A model generated the notes under the pieces. It was not told the origin of the DNA, did not search any database, and saw only the letters and a program-made list of their open reading frames with translations. From positions 558,001 to 622,000 of the forward strand of contig NZ_JACHIJ010000004.1 in assembly GCF_014203115.1 (NCBI RefSeq): 64,000 bases of DNA, given 5' to 3'. Positions 52,448 through 61,616 of this stretch are shown here, one piece after another (position 1 is the stretch's first letter; each line of letters begins with the position of its first letter). The DNA comes from Afipia massiliensis. GTDB taxonomy: Bacteria > Pseudomonadota > Alphaproteobacteria > Rhizobiales > Xanthobacteraceae. The translations under genes were made by a program, and so were the position numbers.

Positions 52448-52810
52448 TTACCGGTGCGCTTCCCAGCGCCCGCTACACCGGGCGCCGTTCAGGGTGCCGC
52501 TCCAGCGCCCGGAGCCGGACGTCCCTGACAGCCGTCCGCTGGCCCGGCCGGACGAACCCCCGCTGGAAATCGCCACACTGACGCCGCCTCCGCCGCTGAT
52601 CCGCCCGTTAAAGGTGGCTCCGCCGGTCGATACGACCCGCCCGCCGCTGACCCGCAGCGGAAAGCTGTAGGCGGCGTCACAATTGCCGGACTGGGTGACG
52701 ATCACCACCGTCCAGGGGCCGTCGAAGGAGGCGGCGCGGACGGGCTCAACCGCTGCAAATCCGGGAAGCAGCGACATCAGGGCAAGGACGGCAAACCCTC
52801 TGGCCTTCAT
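52448..52810 (-). CDS. small secreted protein, paralogue 2 (function unknown)
   Basis: 120 residues from ATG 52810 with GGAGG 8 bases upstream. Signal peptide MKARGFAVLALMSLLPGFAA, cleavage near VRA. Mature core SFDGPWTVVIVTQSGNCDAA, GGRVVSTGGATFNG, GSGRWSGTL and CSGRWEAHR parallels paralogue 1 position by position, with the same two cysteines. The frame stays open upstream (to 52993) but lacks similarity. Tandem duplication is likely. Confidence 0.87.
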   Translation of the reverse strand: MKARGFAVLALMSLLPGFAAVEPVRAASFDGPWTVVIVTQSGNCDAAYSFPLRVSGGRVVSTGGATFNGRISGGGGVSVAISSGGSSGRASGRLSGTSGSGRWSGTLNGARCSGRWEAHR

Positions 52811-53090
52811 GGCGGAGTGCCTCCAAGGATCTAGGGCCCGGACGGGCGGAAATGCCGGCCTCCGGGCAGGTGCCGACACCACATAAAACGCTGTTAATCG
52901 TTGCCAATCTGTGGATCGTCTGCCATAAGCGCAACCTTCGTCGCCCGGCTGATCAAGGGCTGCCGTGGCGACGCCAGTGCTGATTTTCTCCATACGGGAT
53001 TAAATCGAGCATTATCAACGCTCTAACGAGCATTTCAGCCGCAACAGCGCCTCTCGGGGCGCGTTTGTTTTGCGGCAACAGGAGAGCCAA

Positions 53091-53291
53091 ATGCCCAAGC
53101 TGAAGACCAAGTCGGGCGCTAAAAAGCGCTTCAAAGTGACCGGCACCGGAAAGGTGATGTCCGCCCATGCAGGCAAACGCCACGGCATGATCAAGCGGAC
53201 AAAGAAGCAGATTCGTCAGCTGCGCGGCACGCGAGTGCTGTTCAAGACGGACGGCGACAACATCAAGCAGTACTTCCTGCCCAACGCCTGA
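53091..53291 (+). CDS. rpmI: 50S ribosomal protein L35
   Basis: 66 residues, highly basic: [20 protein letters not shown] then [19 protein letters not shown]. Complete. SD AGGAGAG precedes ATG 53091. It is 91 bases before rplT; in many bacteria infC-rpmI-rplT are one operon, but here infC is separated by three other genes. Confidence 0.98.
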   Translation: MPKLKTKSGAKKRFKVTGTGKVMSAHAGKRHGMIKRTKKQIRQLRGTRVLFKTDGDNIKQYFLPNA

Positions 53292-53382
53292 TCCTCAGGC
53301 CGCGTTCGCGCGGCCCAGCTCACATCTGGCTGCGTTCGCGCGGCCGTCTGTCTCTCACTTTTTCAGTTGAAGGAGTTCCGTC

Positions 53383-53742
53383 ATGTCTCGCGTTAAACGC
53401 GGTGTGACCTCTCACGCCAAGCACAAGAAAGTCTACAAGGCCGCCAAGGGTTTTTCCGGCCGCCGCAAGAACACCATCCGCGCCGCCAAGGCAGCCGTGG
53501 ACAAGGCAGGCCAGTACGCCTTCCGCGCCCGCAAGCTGAAGAAGCGCACCTTCCGCGCGCTCTGGATCCAGCGCCTCAACGCCGCTGTGCGTCCGTTCGG
53601 CATGACTTACAGCGTGTTTATCAACGGCCTCGCCAAGTCGGGCGTCGTTGTGGACCGCAAGGTGCTGTCGGATCTCGCGATCCACGAACCGGCGGCGTTC
53701 CAGGCGATTGCTGAAAAGGCCAAAGCCGCGCTCGCGGCCTAA
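53383..53742 (+). CDS. rplT: 50S ribosomal protein L20
   Basis: 119 residues: [20 protein letters not shown], then [20 protein letters not shown], basic N-terminal tail and globular C-terminal domain ([19 protein letters not shown]). It is an assembly protein and in several phyla represses its own operon. Followed 120 bases later by pheS. Confidence 0.98.
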   Translation: MSRVKRGVTSHAKHKKVYKAAKGFSGRRKNTIRAAKAAVDKAGQYAFRARKLKKRTFRALWIQRLNAAVRPFGMTYSVFINGLAKSGVVVDRKVLSDLAIHEPAAFQAIAEKAKAALAA

Positions 53743-53815
53743 GCTTGCCCTTCTTGGACGAGGCCGATGCGACCGGGGCGTAAGCGCCCCGCTCCGTTCG
53801 GCTGGGCTGATTGAT

Positions 53816-53859
53816 CCCCGCCGGACGGTTTTGATGAAACCGTTCCGATGGGGCTTTTT
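53816..53859 (+). terminator. terminator/attenuator-like hairpin immediately before pheS
   Basis: Stem CCCC-g-CGGACGGTTT (53816-53831) with AAACCGT-t-CCG-at-GGGG (53837-53853), one bulge and two weak pairs, 5-base loop, followed by CTTTTT ending at 53859. The likely pheS ATG is at 53863. A second small hairpin GGGGCG-TAAG-CGCCCC lies upstream at 53775-53790. No leader peptide with a phenylalanine run was found. Confidence 0.75.
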
Positions 53860-53862
53860 CCA

Positions 53863-54945
53863 ATGTCCGACCTCGCCAAACTCGAAACCGAAATTCTGGG
53901 CGCGATAGAAGCGGCTTCCGATGAAGCTGCGCTGGAAACCGTGCGCGTTGGCGCGCTCGGCAAGAAAGGCTCGATTTCCGCGCTGCTCGCAACGCTCGGC
54001 AAGATGTCCCCGGACGAGCGCAAGACCGAAGGCGCGAAGATCAATCTCGCCAAGGACACGGTCACCGAAGCGCTGACCGCGCGCCGTGACATCCTCAAGA
54101 ACGCTGCGCTCGATGCGCGGCTCGCCTCCGAGACCATCGACGTCACGCTGCCGACGCGCGAGACGCCGTCCGAGCAGGGCCGCATTCATCCGCTCACCCA
54201 GGTGATGGACGAACTCACCGCGATCTTCGCCGACATGGGCTTCTCCATCGCCGAAGGTCCGGACATCGAGACTGACGACTACAATTTCACCAAGCTGAAC
54301 TTCCCCGAAGGCCATCCGGCGCGGGAAATGCACGACACGTTCTTCTTCAACGCCAAGGAAGACGGATCGCGCCCGCTGCTGCGCACCCATACCTCGCCGG
54401 TGCAGGTCCGCACCATGTTGTCGCAGAAGCCGCCGATCCGCGTGATCTGCCCGGGCCGCACCTATCGCATCGACAGTGACGCGACCCACACGCCGCAATT
54501 CCATCAGGTCGAAGGCCTCGTGATCGACAAGGGTTCGCATCTCGGCCACCTGAAATGGATTCTCGCGGAATTCTGCAAGGCGTTCTTCGAGGTCGATAAC
54601 GTCAACATGAAATTCCGTCCGTCGTTCTTCCCGTTCACCGAGCCGTCGCTGGAGGTCGATATCCAGTGCCGCCGCGACAAGGGCGAGATCCGGTTCGGCG
54701 AAGGCGAGGATTGGCTGGAGATTCTCGGCTGCGGCATGGTGCATCCGAACGTGCTGCGTGCCTGCGGCATTGATCCAGACGTCTATCAGGGCTTCGCCTG
54801 GGGCATGGGCATCGATCGCATCGCGATGTTGAAGTACGGCATCAACGATCTGCGCCAGATGTTCGAGAGCGATACACGCTGGATCAATCACTACGGCTTC
54901 AAGCCGCTCGATGTCCCGACGCTGGCGGGAGGGTTGAGCACGTGA
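53863..54945 (+). CDS. pheS: phenylalanyl-tRNA synthetase alpha subunit
   Basis: 360 residues, class II synthetase catalytic subunit. N-terminal coiled coil, then motif 1 region [16 protein letters not shown], motif 2 [13 protein letters not shown], the [10 protein letters not shown] block and motif 3 [17 protein letters not shown] 53863 matches the family start (MSDLAKLE); ATG 53848 lies inside the terminator-like hairpin. The stop abuts the DUF559 cassette. Confidence 0.96.
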   Translation: MSDLAKLETEILGAIEAASDEAALETVRVGALGKKGSISALLATLGKMSPDERKTEGAKINLAKDTVTEALTARRDILKNAALDARLASETIDVTLPTRETPSEQGRIHPLTQVMDELTAIFADMGFSIAEGPDIETDDYNFTKLNFPEGHPAREMHDTFFFNAKEDGSRPLLRTHTSPVQVRTMLSQKPPIRVICPGRTYRIDSDATHTPQFHQVEGLVIDKGSHLGHLKWILAEFCKAFFEVDNVNMKFRPSFFPFTEPSLEVDIQCRRDKGEIRFGEGEDWLEILGCGMVHPNVLRACGIDPDVYQGFAWGMGIDRIAMLKYGINDLRQMFESDTRWINHYGFKPLDVPTLAGGLST

Positions 54946-54969
54946 TGCTGGCAATGATCACGGACAACC

Positions 54970-55006
54970 CCCTCTCCCGCTTGCGGGGGAGGGCTGGGGA
55001 GGGGGC
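54970..55006. repeat. left palindromic inverted repeat of the DUF559 cassette
   Basis: 37 bases, itself partly palindromic (CTCCCGCTTGCGGGGGAG). Its complement aligns with 55386-55422 with about three mismatches and one gap. Its inner edge supplies the GGAGG Shine-Dalgarno of the DUF559 gene. Confidence 0.9.
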
Positions 55007-55007
55007 A

Positions 55008-55451
55008 ATGGTTGATGAACCGAAGCGGCCTGTCTGGAAAACAACGAGCGCAGCGCGTGAGAGTGCTCGCCGTCTGCGTCGTACGCTGACCGACGCTGAG
55101 CGTGTGATGTGGAATGAGTTACGCGCTCATCGGCTGAATGGTGCAAGCTTTCGACGGCAAAAGCCTATCGGGCCCTTCATCGTCGACTTTGTCTGTGACG
55201 CTGCAAAGCTCATTATTGAGATCGACGGCGGGCAGCACTATGAGCCGGAAGGCGTCGAGAGCGACGCACGGCGAGATCGTTATTTGGTGGCCGAAGGATA
55301 CGACGTTTTGCGCTTCAGCAATCATGATGTCCTGACCAACAAAGCGGGCGTGCTCGAAACCATTATTTCCGCATTACAGGCAAAAGCCCCCTCCCTACCC
55401 TCCCCCGCAAGCGGGGGAGGAGAAGAAATTGAGGGCGGAGACGCATCATGA
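55008..55451 (+). CDS. DUF559 family endonuclease-like protein
   Basis: 147 residues from ATG 55008. DUF559 core of the Vsr/PD-(D/E)xK superfamily: [37 protein letters not shown] (Asp60), [11 protein letters not shown] (Glu71, Asp73, His77) and [17 protein letters not shown]. Catalytic residues look intact. The SD comes from the left repeat, residues about 125-140 ([13 protein letters not shown]) from the right repeat. A GTG at 54942, overlapping the pheS stop, would translate the left repeat too. The stop overlaps the pheT start (ATGA). Confidence 0.9.
   Translation: MVDEPKRPVWKTTSAARESARRLRRTLTDAERVMWNELRAHRLNGASFRRQKPIGPFIVDFVCDAAKLIIEIDGGQHYEPEGVESDARRDRYLVAEGYDVLRFSNHDVLTNKAGVLETIISALQAKAPSLPSPASGGGEEIEGGDAS
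55386..55422. repeat. right palindromic inverted repeat of the DUF559 cassette
   Basis: 37 bases with core CTCCCCCGCAAGCGGGGGAG (10-bp perfect stem). Inverted copy of 54970-55006. Translated as part of the DUF559 C-terminus. Confidence 0.9.
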
Positions 55452-57868
55452 AATTCACTTTCTCCTGGCTGAAAGAGCATCTCGACACCGACGAGCCGCT
55501 CGAGAAGATCGCCGACAAGCTCACCATGATCGGGCTCGAGGTCGAACACCTCGACGACAAGGCGAAGGCGCTGGCGCCCTTCACGATTGCGCGCGTCATT
55601 TCCGCCGAGCAGCATCCCAACGCGGATCGTCTGCGGGTGTGCATGGTAGATACCGGCGACGGCGGCGCGCCGGTGCAGGTGGTCTGCGGCGCGCCGAATG
55701 CGCGTGCTGGTCTTGTCAGCGTATTCTCGCCGCCCGGCACCTACATTCCGGGCAAGGACATCACGCTCGGCATCGGCACCATTCGCGGCGTCGAAAGCCG
55801 CGGCATGCTGTGCTCGGCGGCCGAGTTGCAACTCTCCGAGGACCACGACGGCATCATGGAGTTGCCGGCGGATGCGCCGCTCGGTGCGCCTTATGCGCAG
55901 TGGGCGAACCTCGGCGACGCGGTGATCGAAATCAATCTGACGCCGAACCGTCAGGACTGCACCGGCGTGCATGGCATCGCGCGCGATCTCGCCGCCGCCG
56001 ACATGGGCAAGTTCAAGGACCCTGCGCCGAAGCAGATCAAGGGCGAATTCCCTTGTCCTGTACAGGTGACCATCGAAGACGAGAAGCTCTGTCCAGGCTT
56101 CGCGCTGCGCCTTGTGCGCGGCGTCAAGAACGGCCCCTCGCCGGAATGGCTGCAGCAGCGCCTGACATCCATCGGTCTGCGCCCGATCAATGCGCTGGTG
56201 GACATCACCAACTTCATGACCTTCGACCGCGCGCGTCCGCTGCATGTGTTCGACGCCAAAAAGGTGACGGGCAACCTCACCGTGCGCCGCGCCCGCAACG
56301 AGACCGTCGTCGCGCTCGACGGCAAGACCTACGCACTCGACGACACGATTTGCGTGATCGCCGATGAGCGCGGCGTGGAATCCATCGCGGGCATCATGGG
56401 CGGCGAAGCCTCGGGCTGCGACGAGAACACCACCGACGTGCTGATCGAATCGGCGCTGTGGAACGAGATCAACATCGCCCAGACGGGCCGCAAGCTCGGC
56501 ATCAATTCCGACGCGCGCTATCGCTTCGAGCGCGGCGTCGATCCGGCCTTCATGGTGCCGGGCCTTGAGATGGCGACCAGGCTGGTAATGGATCTCTGCG
56601 GCGGTTCCCCGTCGGAGATCGTGGTTGCCGGCCGGGCGCATGGCGACGACCGCATCATCGAGTTTCCGATCACGGAAGTGAAGCGGCTGGCCGGCATCGA
56701 TGTGCCGCTGCCTGAGATCAAGCGGATTCTCGCCCATCTCGGCTTCATGGTCGCGGGCGCAGGCCCGGTCGTGAAGGTCGCGGTGCCGTCATGGCGCAGC
56801 GACGTGCACGGCAAGGCCGACATCGTCGAAGAGATCGTGCGCATTGTCGGTGTCGACAGCGTGCCGCTGACGCCGTTCGAGCGCGGCGACGCGCCGCGCA
56901 AGCCGGTGCTGACCCAGCTTCAGTTGCGCACCCGCCGCGCCAAGCGTGCGCTAGCGGCGCGCGGCATGCTAGAGGCGGTGACATGGTCGTTCGTTTCCAA
57001 AACGCAGGCTGACCTGTTCGGCGGCGGCCAACCCGAATTGACGCTGGCCAATCCGATTGCATCGGATCTCTCCGACATGCGGCCTTCCCTGATCGCGGGA
57101 CTCGTGGCCGCGGCACAGGCCAATGCGGATCGTGGTTTCGCTGACGTGGCGCTGTTCGAGGTCGGACAGATCTTCAAGGGCGACCGCCCCGAAGACCAGT
57201 TCATGGCGGCGAGCGGCGTGCGCCGCGCGCTGGCCTCCGCAAAGGGCACCGGCCGTTACTGGTCCGGCTCGGCGACTGTCGATACGCTCGACGCCAAGGC
57301 CGATGCACTCGCTGTGCTGGCCGCAGCCGGCGCACCGATGCAGGGGCTGCAGGTCGTCTCCAGCAGCGAATCGAAGAACTTCCCGGCATGGCTGCATCCC
57401 GGCCGCTCCGGCGCGATCCAGATCGGACCGCAGAACGTGCTGGGTTATTTCGGCGAGTTGCATCCGCGCGCGTTGGAATCTCTGAAGGCCGACGGCCCGC
57501 TGGTGGCGTTCGAAGTCATCCTTGAGCGGATTCCCGACGCCAAGGCCAAGCCGACCCGCGCCAAGCCGCTCTTGGAGCTGTCGCCGTTCCAGCCGGTGTC
57601 GCGTGACTTCGCCTTCATCGTCGATCGCAGCGTCAAGGCCGGCGACATCGTCCGCACCGCGCAAGCTGCCGACAAAAAGCTGATCACCAATGTCACCGTG
57701 TTCGACGTCTATGAAGGCAAGGGCATCGACGAGGCCAAGAAGTCCATCGCCATCGCAGTCACGCTGCAGCCGCGCGAAAAGACCCTGACCGATCAGGAGA
57801 TCGACGCGGTGGCTTCGAAGATCGTCGCGGACGTCACCAAGAAGACCGGCGGCGCGCTGCGGGGATAG
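55448..57868 (+). CDS. pheT: phenylalanyl-tRNA synthetase beta subunit
   Basis: 806 residues, full length. N-terminal tRNA-binding (EMAP-like) domain about 39-148 with [11 protein letters not shown]3/B4 editing domain about 210-390 with [14 protein letters not shown]5 domain about 410-480; synthetase-like core; C-terminal ferredoxin-fold anticodon-binding domain ending [20 protein letters not shown]. Start ATG 55448 overlaps the DUF559 stop, so its translation depends on the inserted gene. RBS GGCGGAG. Confidence 0.97.
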   Translation: MKFTFSWLKEHLDTDEPLEKIADKLTMIGLEVEHLDDKAKALAPFTIARVISAEQHPNADRLRVCMVDTGDGGAPVQVVCGAPNARAGLVSVFSPPGTYIPGKDITLGIGTIRGVESRGMLCSAAELQLSEDHDGIMELPADAPLGAPYAQWANLGDAVIEINLTPNRQDCTGVHGIARDLAAADMGKFKDPAPKQIKGEFPCPVQVTIEDEKLCPGFALRLVRGVKNGPSPEWLQQRLTSIGLRPINALVDITNFMTFDRARPLHVFDAKKVTGNLTVRRARNETVVALDGKTYALDDTICVIADERGVESIAGIMGGEASGCDENTTDVLIESALWNEINIAQTGRKLGINSDARYRFERGVDPAFMVPGLEMATRLVMDLCGGSPSEIVVAGRAHGDDRIIEFPITEVKRLAGIDVPLPEIKRILAHLGFMVAGAGPVVKVAVPSWRSDVHGKADIVEEIVRIVGVDSVPLTPFERGDAPRKPVLTQLQLRTRRAKRALAARGMLEAVTWSFVSKTQADLFGGGQPELTLANPIASDLSDMRPSLIAGLVAAAQANADRGFADVALFEVGQIFKGDRPEDQFMAASGVRRALASAKGTGRYWSGSATVDTLDAKADALAVLAAAGAPMQGLQVVSSSESKNFPAWLHPGRSGAIQIGPQNVLGYFGELHPRALESLKADGPLVAFEVILERIPDAKAKPTRAKPLLELSPFQPVSRDFAFIVDRSVKAGDIVRTAQAADKKLITNVTVFDVYEGKGIDEAKKSIAIAVTLQPREKTLTDQEIDAVASKIVADVTKKTGGALRG

Positions 57869-57884
57869 GCTGGCATCGACTGTT

Positions 57885-57997
57885 CGTCATTGCGAGCCAA
57901 CGGGTCGGCGCAAAGCGCCGCCCCGATGAGACACCGCGAAGCAATCCAGAAAGCCAGAGATTGGATTGCTTCGCCGCTTACGCTCCTCGCAATGACG
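57885..57997. repeat. inverted repeat of the CGTCATTGCGAG...CTCGCAATGACG family
   Basis: The 12-base ends CGTCATTGCGAG and CTCGCAATGACG are inverted complements, with internal GCGAAGCAATCCAG and TGGATTGCTTCGC also inverted, around a 17-base centre. It lies between convergent pheT and the FkbM gene. Confidence 0.9.
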
Positions 57998-58036
57998 ATT
58001 GAATTGCGCACGGAACACCCGGTCGCAAACAGACGA

Positions 58037-58996
58037 TCAGGGCGCGTTTCGGCTCCCAAGCAAGGTCTGGGCGTGAAGCGAGAGACGCCGGCCGACATAG
58101 GTTGCGATCTGCCGCCAGCCGATATGATGTTCAGCTGGAACAATCTCGTCCGCCGACGGAACAATGACGAGACCTTCGAGAACCTCGGCGACCCGCTCAT
58201 TGTTTGTCATCACGAGATCATCGATACAGCCGCGAGCGACCATGCGGTCGTGCACAAAGCGCGCGGCCTGACCGGCGTTAATTCTTCGCGCCCGGTCGGG
58301 CGAGAAGGGATCAATCGCGAACACGAAGCGGAATTTCCGGACCAGTGACTCGGCGAATTCGATCGGATCGATTCTCGAATACGCCACGAGACACCACAGG
58401 TTGAACTCCATGTGGATGATCGGAGCAAACCTTTCGATTGTCTGAGCCGCTCCCTCCAGAACACCGCTCTCGAACCCTTCGACATCGATTTTGATGAGAT
58501 CGACGCGCTTGAGTGCTCTCGACGCCACGAAGTCATCGATCGAAGCCGCCGGGACATCGCAACCACGGCCATCAGTTGTGATGTGACCGTAGGCGGCGTC
58601 TTCGAAAAATCTGACCGTGCCCGGCTTCGCCGCGACCGCGAGATTGAGCGGGCTTACATTGTTAAGTCCGTTCAGCGCGACATTGGCCTTGAGCGCCGCG
58701 AACACGCTCGGCCCGGGCTCAAACGCATAGACCTGTCCGTTCGGCACATGCTGGCTGAACACGGCGGACGTGGTGCCGATATTGGCGCCAACGTCAAGCA
58801 CAACGCCCGCCGGATCCGTCAGCAGCGCCGCGCAGACCCGGTCAAGATCATCATGGATGTCGTCGACGAGCGCGTCGAAATACCTGTCACTGTCGCCGGA
58901 CCCGACCATGTCGAGCGAAGCGCGGCCGATGCGAAGACGTTTCATGCGGTGAATGTGGCACGGCGGCAAAACCGTTTCCAGACGGCAGCCCGTCAT
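58037..58996 (-). CDS. FkbM family methyltransferase
   Basis: 319 residues (302 if the Met at 58945 is used; neither start has a strong SD). SAM-binding motif VVLDVGANIGTTS (Asp68-Gly74), then VYAFEPGPSVFAAL, and the FkbM signature VDLIKIDVEGFESGVLEGA. Family members O-methylate sugars, lipids or polyketides. Bases upstream carry no clear operon partner; it sits in the more variable right end of the window. No signal peptide. Confidence 0.9.
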   Translation of the reverse strand: MTGCRLETVLPPCHIHRMKRLRIGRASLDMVGSGDSDRYFDALVDDIHDDLDRVCAALLTDPAGVVLDVGANIGTTSAVFSQHVPNGQVYAFEPGPSVFAALKANVALNGLNNVSPLNLAVAAKPGTVRFFEDAAYGHITTDGRGCDVPAASIDDFVASRALKRVDLIKIDVEGFESGVLEGAAQTIERFAPIIHMEFNLWCLVAYSRIDPIEFAESLVRKFRFVFAIDPFSPDRARRINAGQAARFVHDRMVARGCIDDLVMTNNERVAEVLEGLVIVPSADEIVPAEHHIGWRQIATYVGRRLSLHAQTLLGSRNAP

Positions 58997-59027
58997 ACAC
59001 TGATCGTCGCTGTCGCGCGGGCAAGTT

Positions 59028-60464
59028 TCAGTTGCGCGGCCAGTTCAGGCCGCGCCCGCCGGGAGACGCCGGTTCAGCGCGCGACTGCGTGCGCTTCGGC
59101 TTCTTGCCGGATTTCTCGGCGACCGGCGCATCCTTCAGCGCGCCGATCTTGCGCAAGGCTGCCTCCGCAGCGCGCTCACCGGATTCCCATGCACCGCCGA
59201 CAGTGCCCCACTGGGTTTCATGCGCGGCGTCGCCTGCAAAAAACAGACTGCCCAGCGGCTCCATCAGAACCTTGCGCGCCGGTTGGCCACCGGGCGACGC
59301 CGCCGACATCGCGCCGAACACATAAGGCATATCGTTCCAGCGCGTCGCAGTGGTGCGCTTCACAATGTTCCTCACGTCCGCGCCGAACAGTTTGGTCAAC
59401 CAGTCGGTGGCGAACGCCACCATGGCGGCCTCGCCGCGCGCGGACAATTCCGCGCCGAACGAACCGGCGACATCGACCTGGCACAGCGACGAGCCGCCGA
59501 GATTGGCGAGCAGGAAGCCGGTGCTGCGGTCGGTGCTTTGTTCGATCACGATATCGTCGCGCGACAGACCAAGCGGATTGCCCGGCAGTTCCAGCGCGAT
59601 GTGATCGTAGCTGCCGAGCGTGAGCTTCGACGCCGCATCCTGCTGACGCTTCGGAAGGTCCGGTGCAAACTTGATCTTGCCCGACAGCAGCGCGTTGGTG
59701 GACGCGGTCATGATGACGGCCTTCGCGGTGATGGTGCCGCCCGTCGTTTCGACCTGCGCGTCGCGCCCGCTCCAGACGATGCGCGTCACCGGCGTCGACA
59801 GCACAACGGGGAGTCCTTCGCCCAACTTCGCGATCAGCGCGCCCAGACCTTGACGGCAGGCCGACGGCCCGTCGCGCTGCGCCATCGTCACGAGATCGAG
59901 CGCGGAGAGATCCTTCAGATCTTTTCCCGTCGCCATCGCACCAAGCAGGAAATCCGTCGTGCCCGCCCACACACCCAGATCCTTCGGCAATCCTGCTGCG
60001 GCCGGCATATCGGCCTTGCCGCGCACGGCATCGCCCATCGCGCGGTTGGCGCGCACCAGCGTGGCGAGAAAATCCTCAGCTTCGCCTGCGCGCGCGTTGC
60101 GGCGGCCGATCCGGATGCGCTGACCACGCGGCGCAGGAAGCAGGTCCATACCGACACCGCGCGCCAGTTTCGCGATCGGACTGGTCTCGGTGTTGTAGAG
60201 CCAGCGCGCACCGCGGTCGAACGGCACATCGAACGCGGTCGCGTCGGTCACGCAGCGCCCGCCAACCGCGGAAGCCGCCTCGATCACCACCACCTTGCGG
60301 CCGGCGGCGGCAATGCGGCGCGCAGCGGCAATACCGGCCGCGCCTGCGCCGATCACCACCACCTCGGCATCGCGCGGAACGGGAGCCGCCCATGCGCGCG
60401 ACACGATCGGCAACAGCGCCAATGCCGCCGAGCCGGCCAGAACATCGCGCCGGGTAATTGTCAT
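59028..60464 (-). CDS. Tat-exported flavin amine oxidase-like protein
   Basis: 478 residues. Twin-arginine signal ITRRDVLAGSAALALLPIVS, cleavage near AWA. FAD-binding motif GAGAAG (39-44) in VVVIGAGAAGIAAARR, then VIEAASAVGGRC and the C-terminal FAD block LFFAGDAAHETQWGTVGGAW typical of monoamine/polyamine oxidases. The substrate is unknown. A basic tail (SGKKPKRTQSRAEP) extends beyond the domain. Divergent from the YiiX-like gene. Confidence 0.92.
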   Translation of the reverse strand: MTITRRDVLAGSAALALLPIVSRAWAAPVPRDAEVVVIGAGAAGIAAARRIAAAGRKVVVIEAASAVGGRCVTDATAFDVPFDRGARWLYNTETSPIAKLARGVGMDLLPAPRGQRIRIGRRNARAGEAEDFLATLVRANRAMGDAVRGKADMPAAAGLPKDLGVWAGTTDFLLGAMATGKDLKDLSALDLVTMAQRDGPSACRQGLGALIAKLGEGLPVVLSTPVTRIVWSGRDAQVETTGGTITAKAVIMTASTNALLSGKIKFAPDLPKRQQDAASKLTLGSYDHIALELPGNPLGLSRDDIVIEQSTDRSTGFLLANLGGSSLCQVDVAGSFGAELSARGEAAMVAFATDWLTKLFGADVRNIVKRTTATRWNDMPYVFGAMSAASPGGQPARKVLMEPLGSLFFAGDAAHETQWGTVGGAWESGERAAEAALRKIGALKDAPVAEKSGKKPKRTQSRAEPASPGGRGLNWPRN

Positions 60465-60657
60465 GTCATGGTTTCCGAAATTCGACCAAAAATGGGAACT
60501 TCACGCGAACTTGCCGCATCAGAGGCCTTGCGGCAACGGTCATGGTGAATGTTTGATTATTCCGCCGCTCTGTGCATGAACTAAATTGAAATCGCTTCCG
60601 ACAACAATAAGGGAAGACAAAAGCGGCCAGAACGTGCCGCGACCTGGGGAGAGGACC

Positions 60658-61542
60658 ATGGGCTTCGTGCTCGATACCGTCGGCAAGATCATCGCCGGAT
60701 ACCTTCAGAAGGAGGTTCCGGGCTATGAACCCTTTACGCCGAGCGATCCGGAGCGGCTGCGCGGACTGGTCGAGCCCGGCGACGTGCTGCTGGTCGAAGG
60801 CAACAACCGCGTCTCCGGCATCATCAAGTATCTCACGCAATCGACGTGGTCTCATGCCGCGCTTTATGTCGGCCCGATCGACGGCGCGACCGAGCCCGAC
60901 GGCGAACCGCATGTGCTGATCGAAGCCAATATCGGCGAAGGCGTCACCTCCGCGCCGCTCTCGAAATACTATCCCTATCACACCCGTTTGTGCCGCCCGG
61001 TCGGACTGTCCTATGAGGACCGCACCACGGTGTGCCGTTATGCGATCAACCGCATCGGCTTCGGCTACGACACCAAGAATATTCTCGACCTGATGCGCTA
61101 CCTCATTCCGCTGCCGGTCCCGCAGCGCTGGCGGCGGCGCATGATCTCGCTGGGGTCGGGAGATCCGACCAAGATCATCTGCTCGGCGCTGATCGCGCAG
61201 GCCTTCGGCGCGGTGCGCTATCCAATCCTGCCAAAAATCACGCAGGCCGCGAGCCGCCAGGCGCGCCGCGAAATCCTGCACATCCGCGATTCTTCGCTCT
61301 ACATGCCGCGCGACTTCGACATCTCGCCCTACTTCGAGATCGTCAAGCCGACCATCGTCCGCGGTTTCGATTACACGGCGCTGCACTGGGCCGACACGAC
61401 AAAGCCGTCCCCGGAGGTGACGGACGAAGCTGATCCCTTTCCAGAGGGAATCTTCGAAACGCCGGAAGCGCCGCTCGCGCCTGTTGCGCCGTTTGAGGAG
61501 GCTTCGCAGGGGCGCCGGAAGGCGCGTGACCTCGCGGCCTGA
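60658..61542 (+). CDS. YiiX/YebB-like (NlpC/P60-superfamily) cysteine hydrolase
   Basis: 294 residues. Permuted papain-like fold: His66 in STWSHAALYVG, Glu89 in LIEANIGEGV and the candidate nucleophile Cys175 in IICSALIAQAF. Such proteins cleave peptide or lipid-linked amides; the natural target is unproven. There is no signal peptide at ATG 60658 (SD GGGGAGAGG), so it would be cytoplasmic or membrane-associated. Pro/Glu-rich tail after 250. Confidence 0.86.
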   Translation: MGFVLDTVGKIIAGYLQKEVPGYEPFTPSDPERLRGLVEPGDVLLVEGNNRVSGIIKYLTQSTWSHAALYVGPIDGATEPDGEPHVLIEANIGEGVTSAPLSKYYPYHTRLCRPVGLSYEDRTTVCRYAINRIGFGYDTKNILDLMRYLIPLPVPQRWRRRMISLGSGDPTKIICSALIAQAFGAVRYPILPKITQAASRQARREILHIRDSSLYMPRDFDISPYFEIVKPTIVRGFDYTALHWADTTKPSPEVTDEADPFPEGIFETPEAPLAPVAPFEEASQGRRKARDLAA

Positions 61543-61616
61543 TCGAGACTCCGATCTCGAACGAAGCGGATAACGAATCCGCTCGCGCGGCCAGCGGGAG
61601 CGCGCGGCGAACGCTC

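Noticed and set aside
53743-53862. Phenylalanine leader peptide for pheS attenuation
   Set aside because: No short frame with clustered Phe codons was found in the leader.
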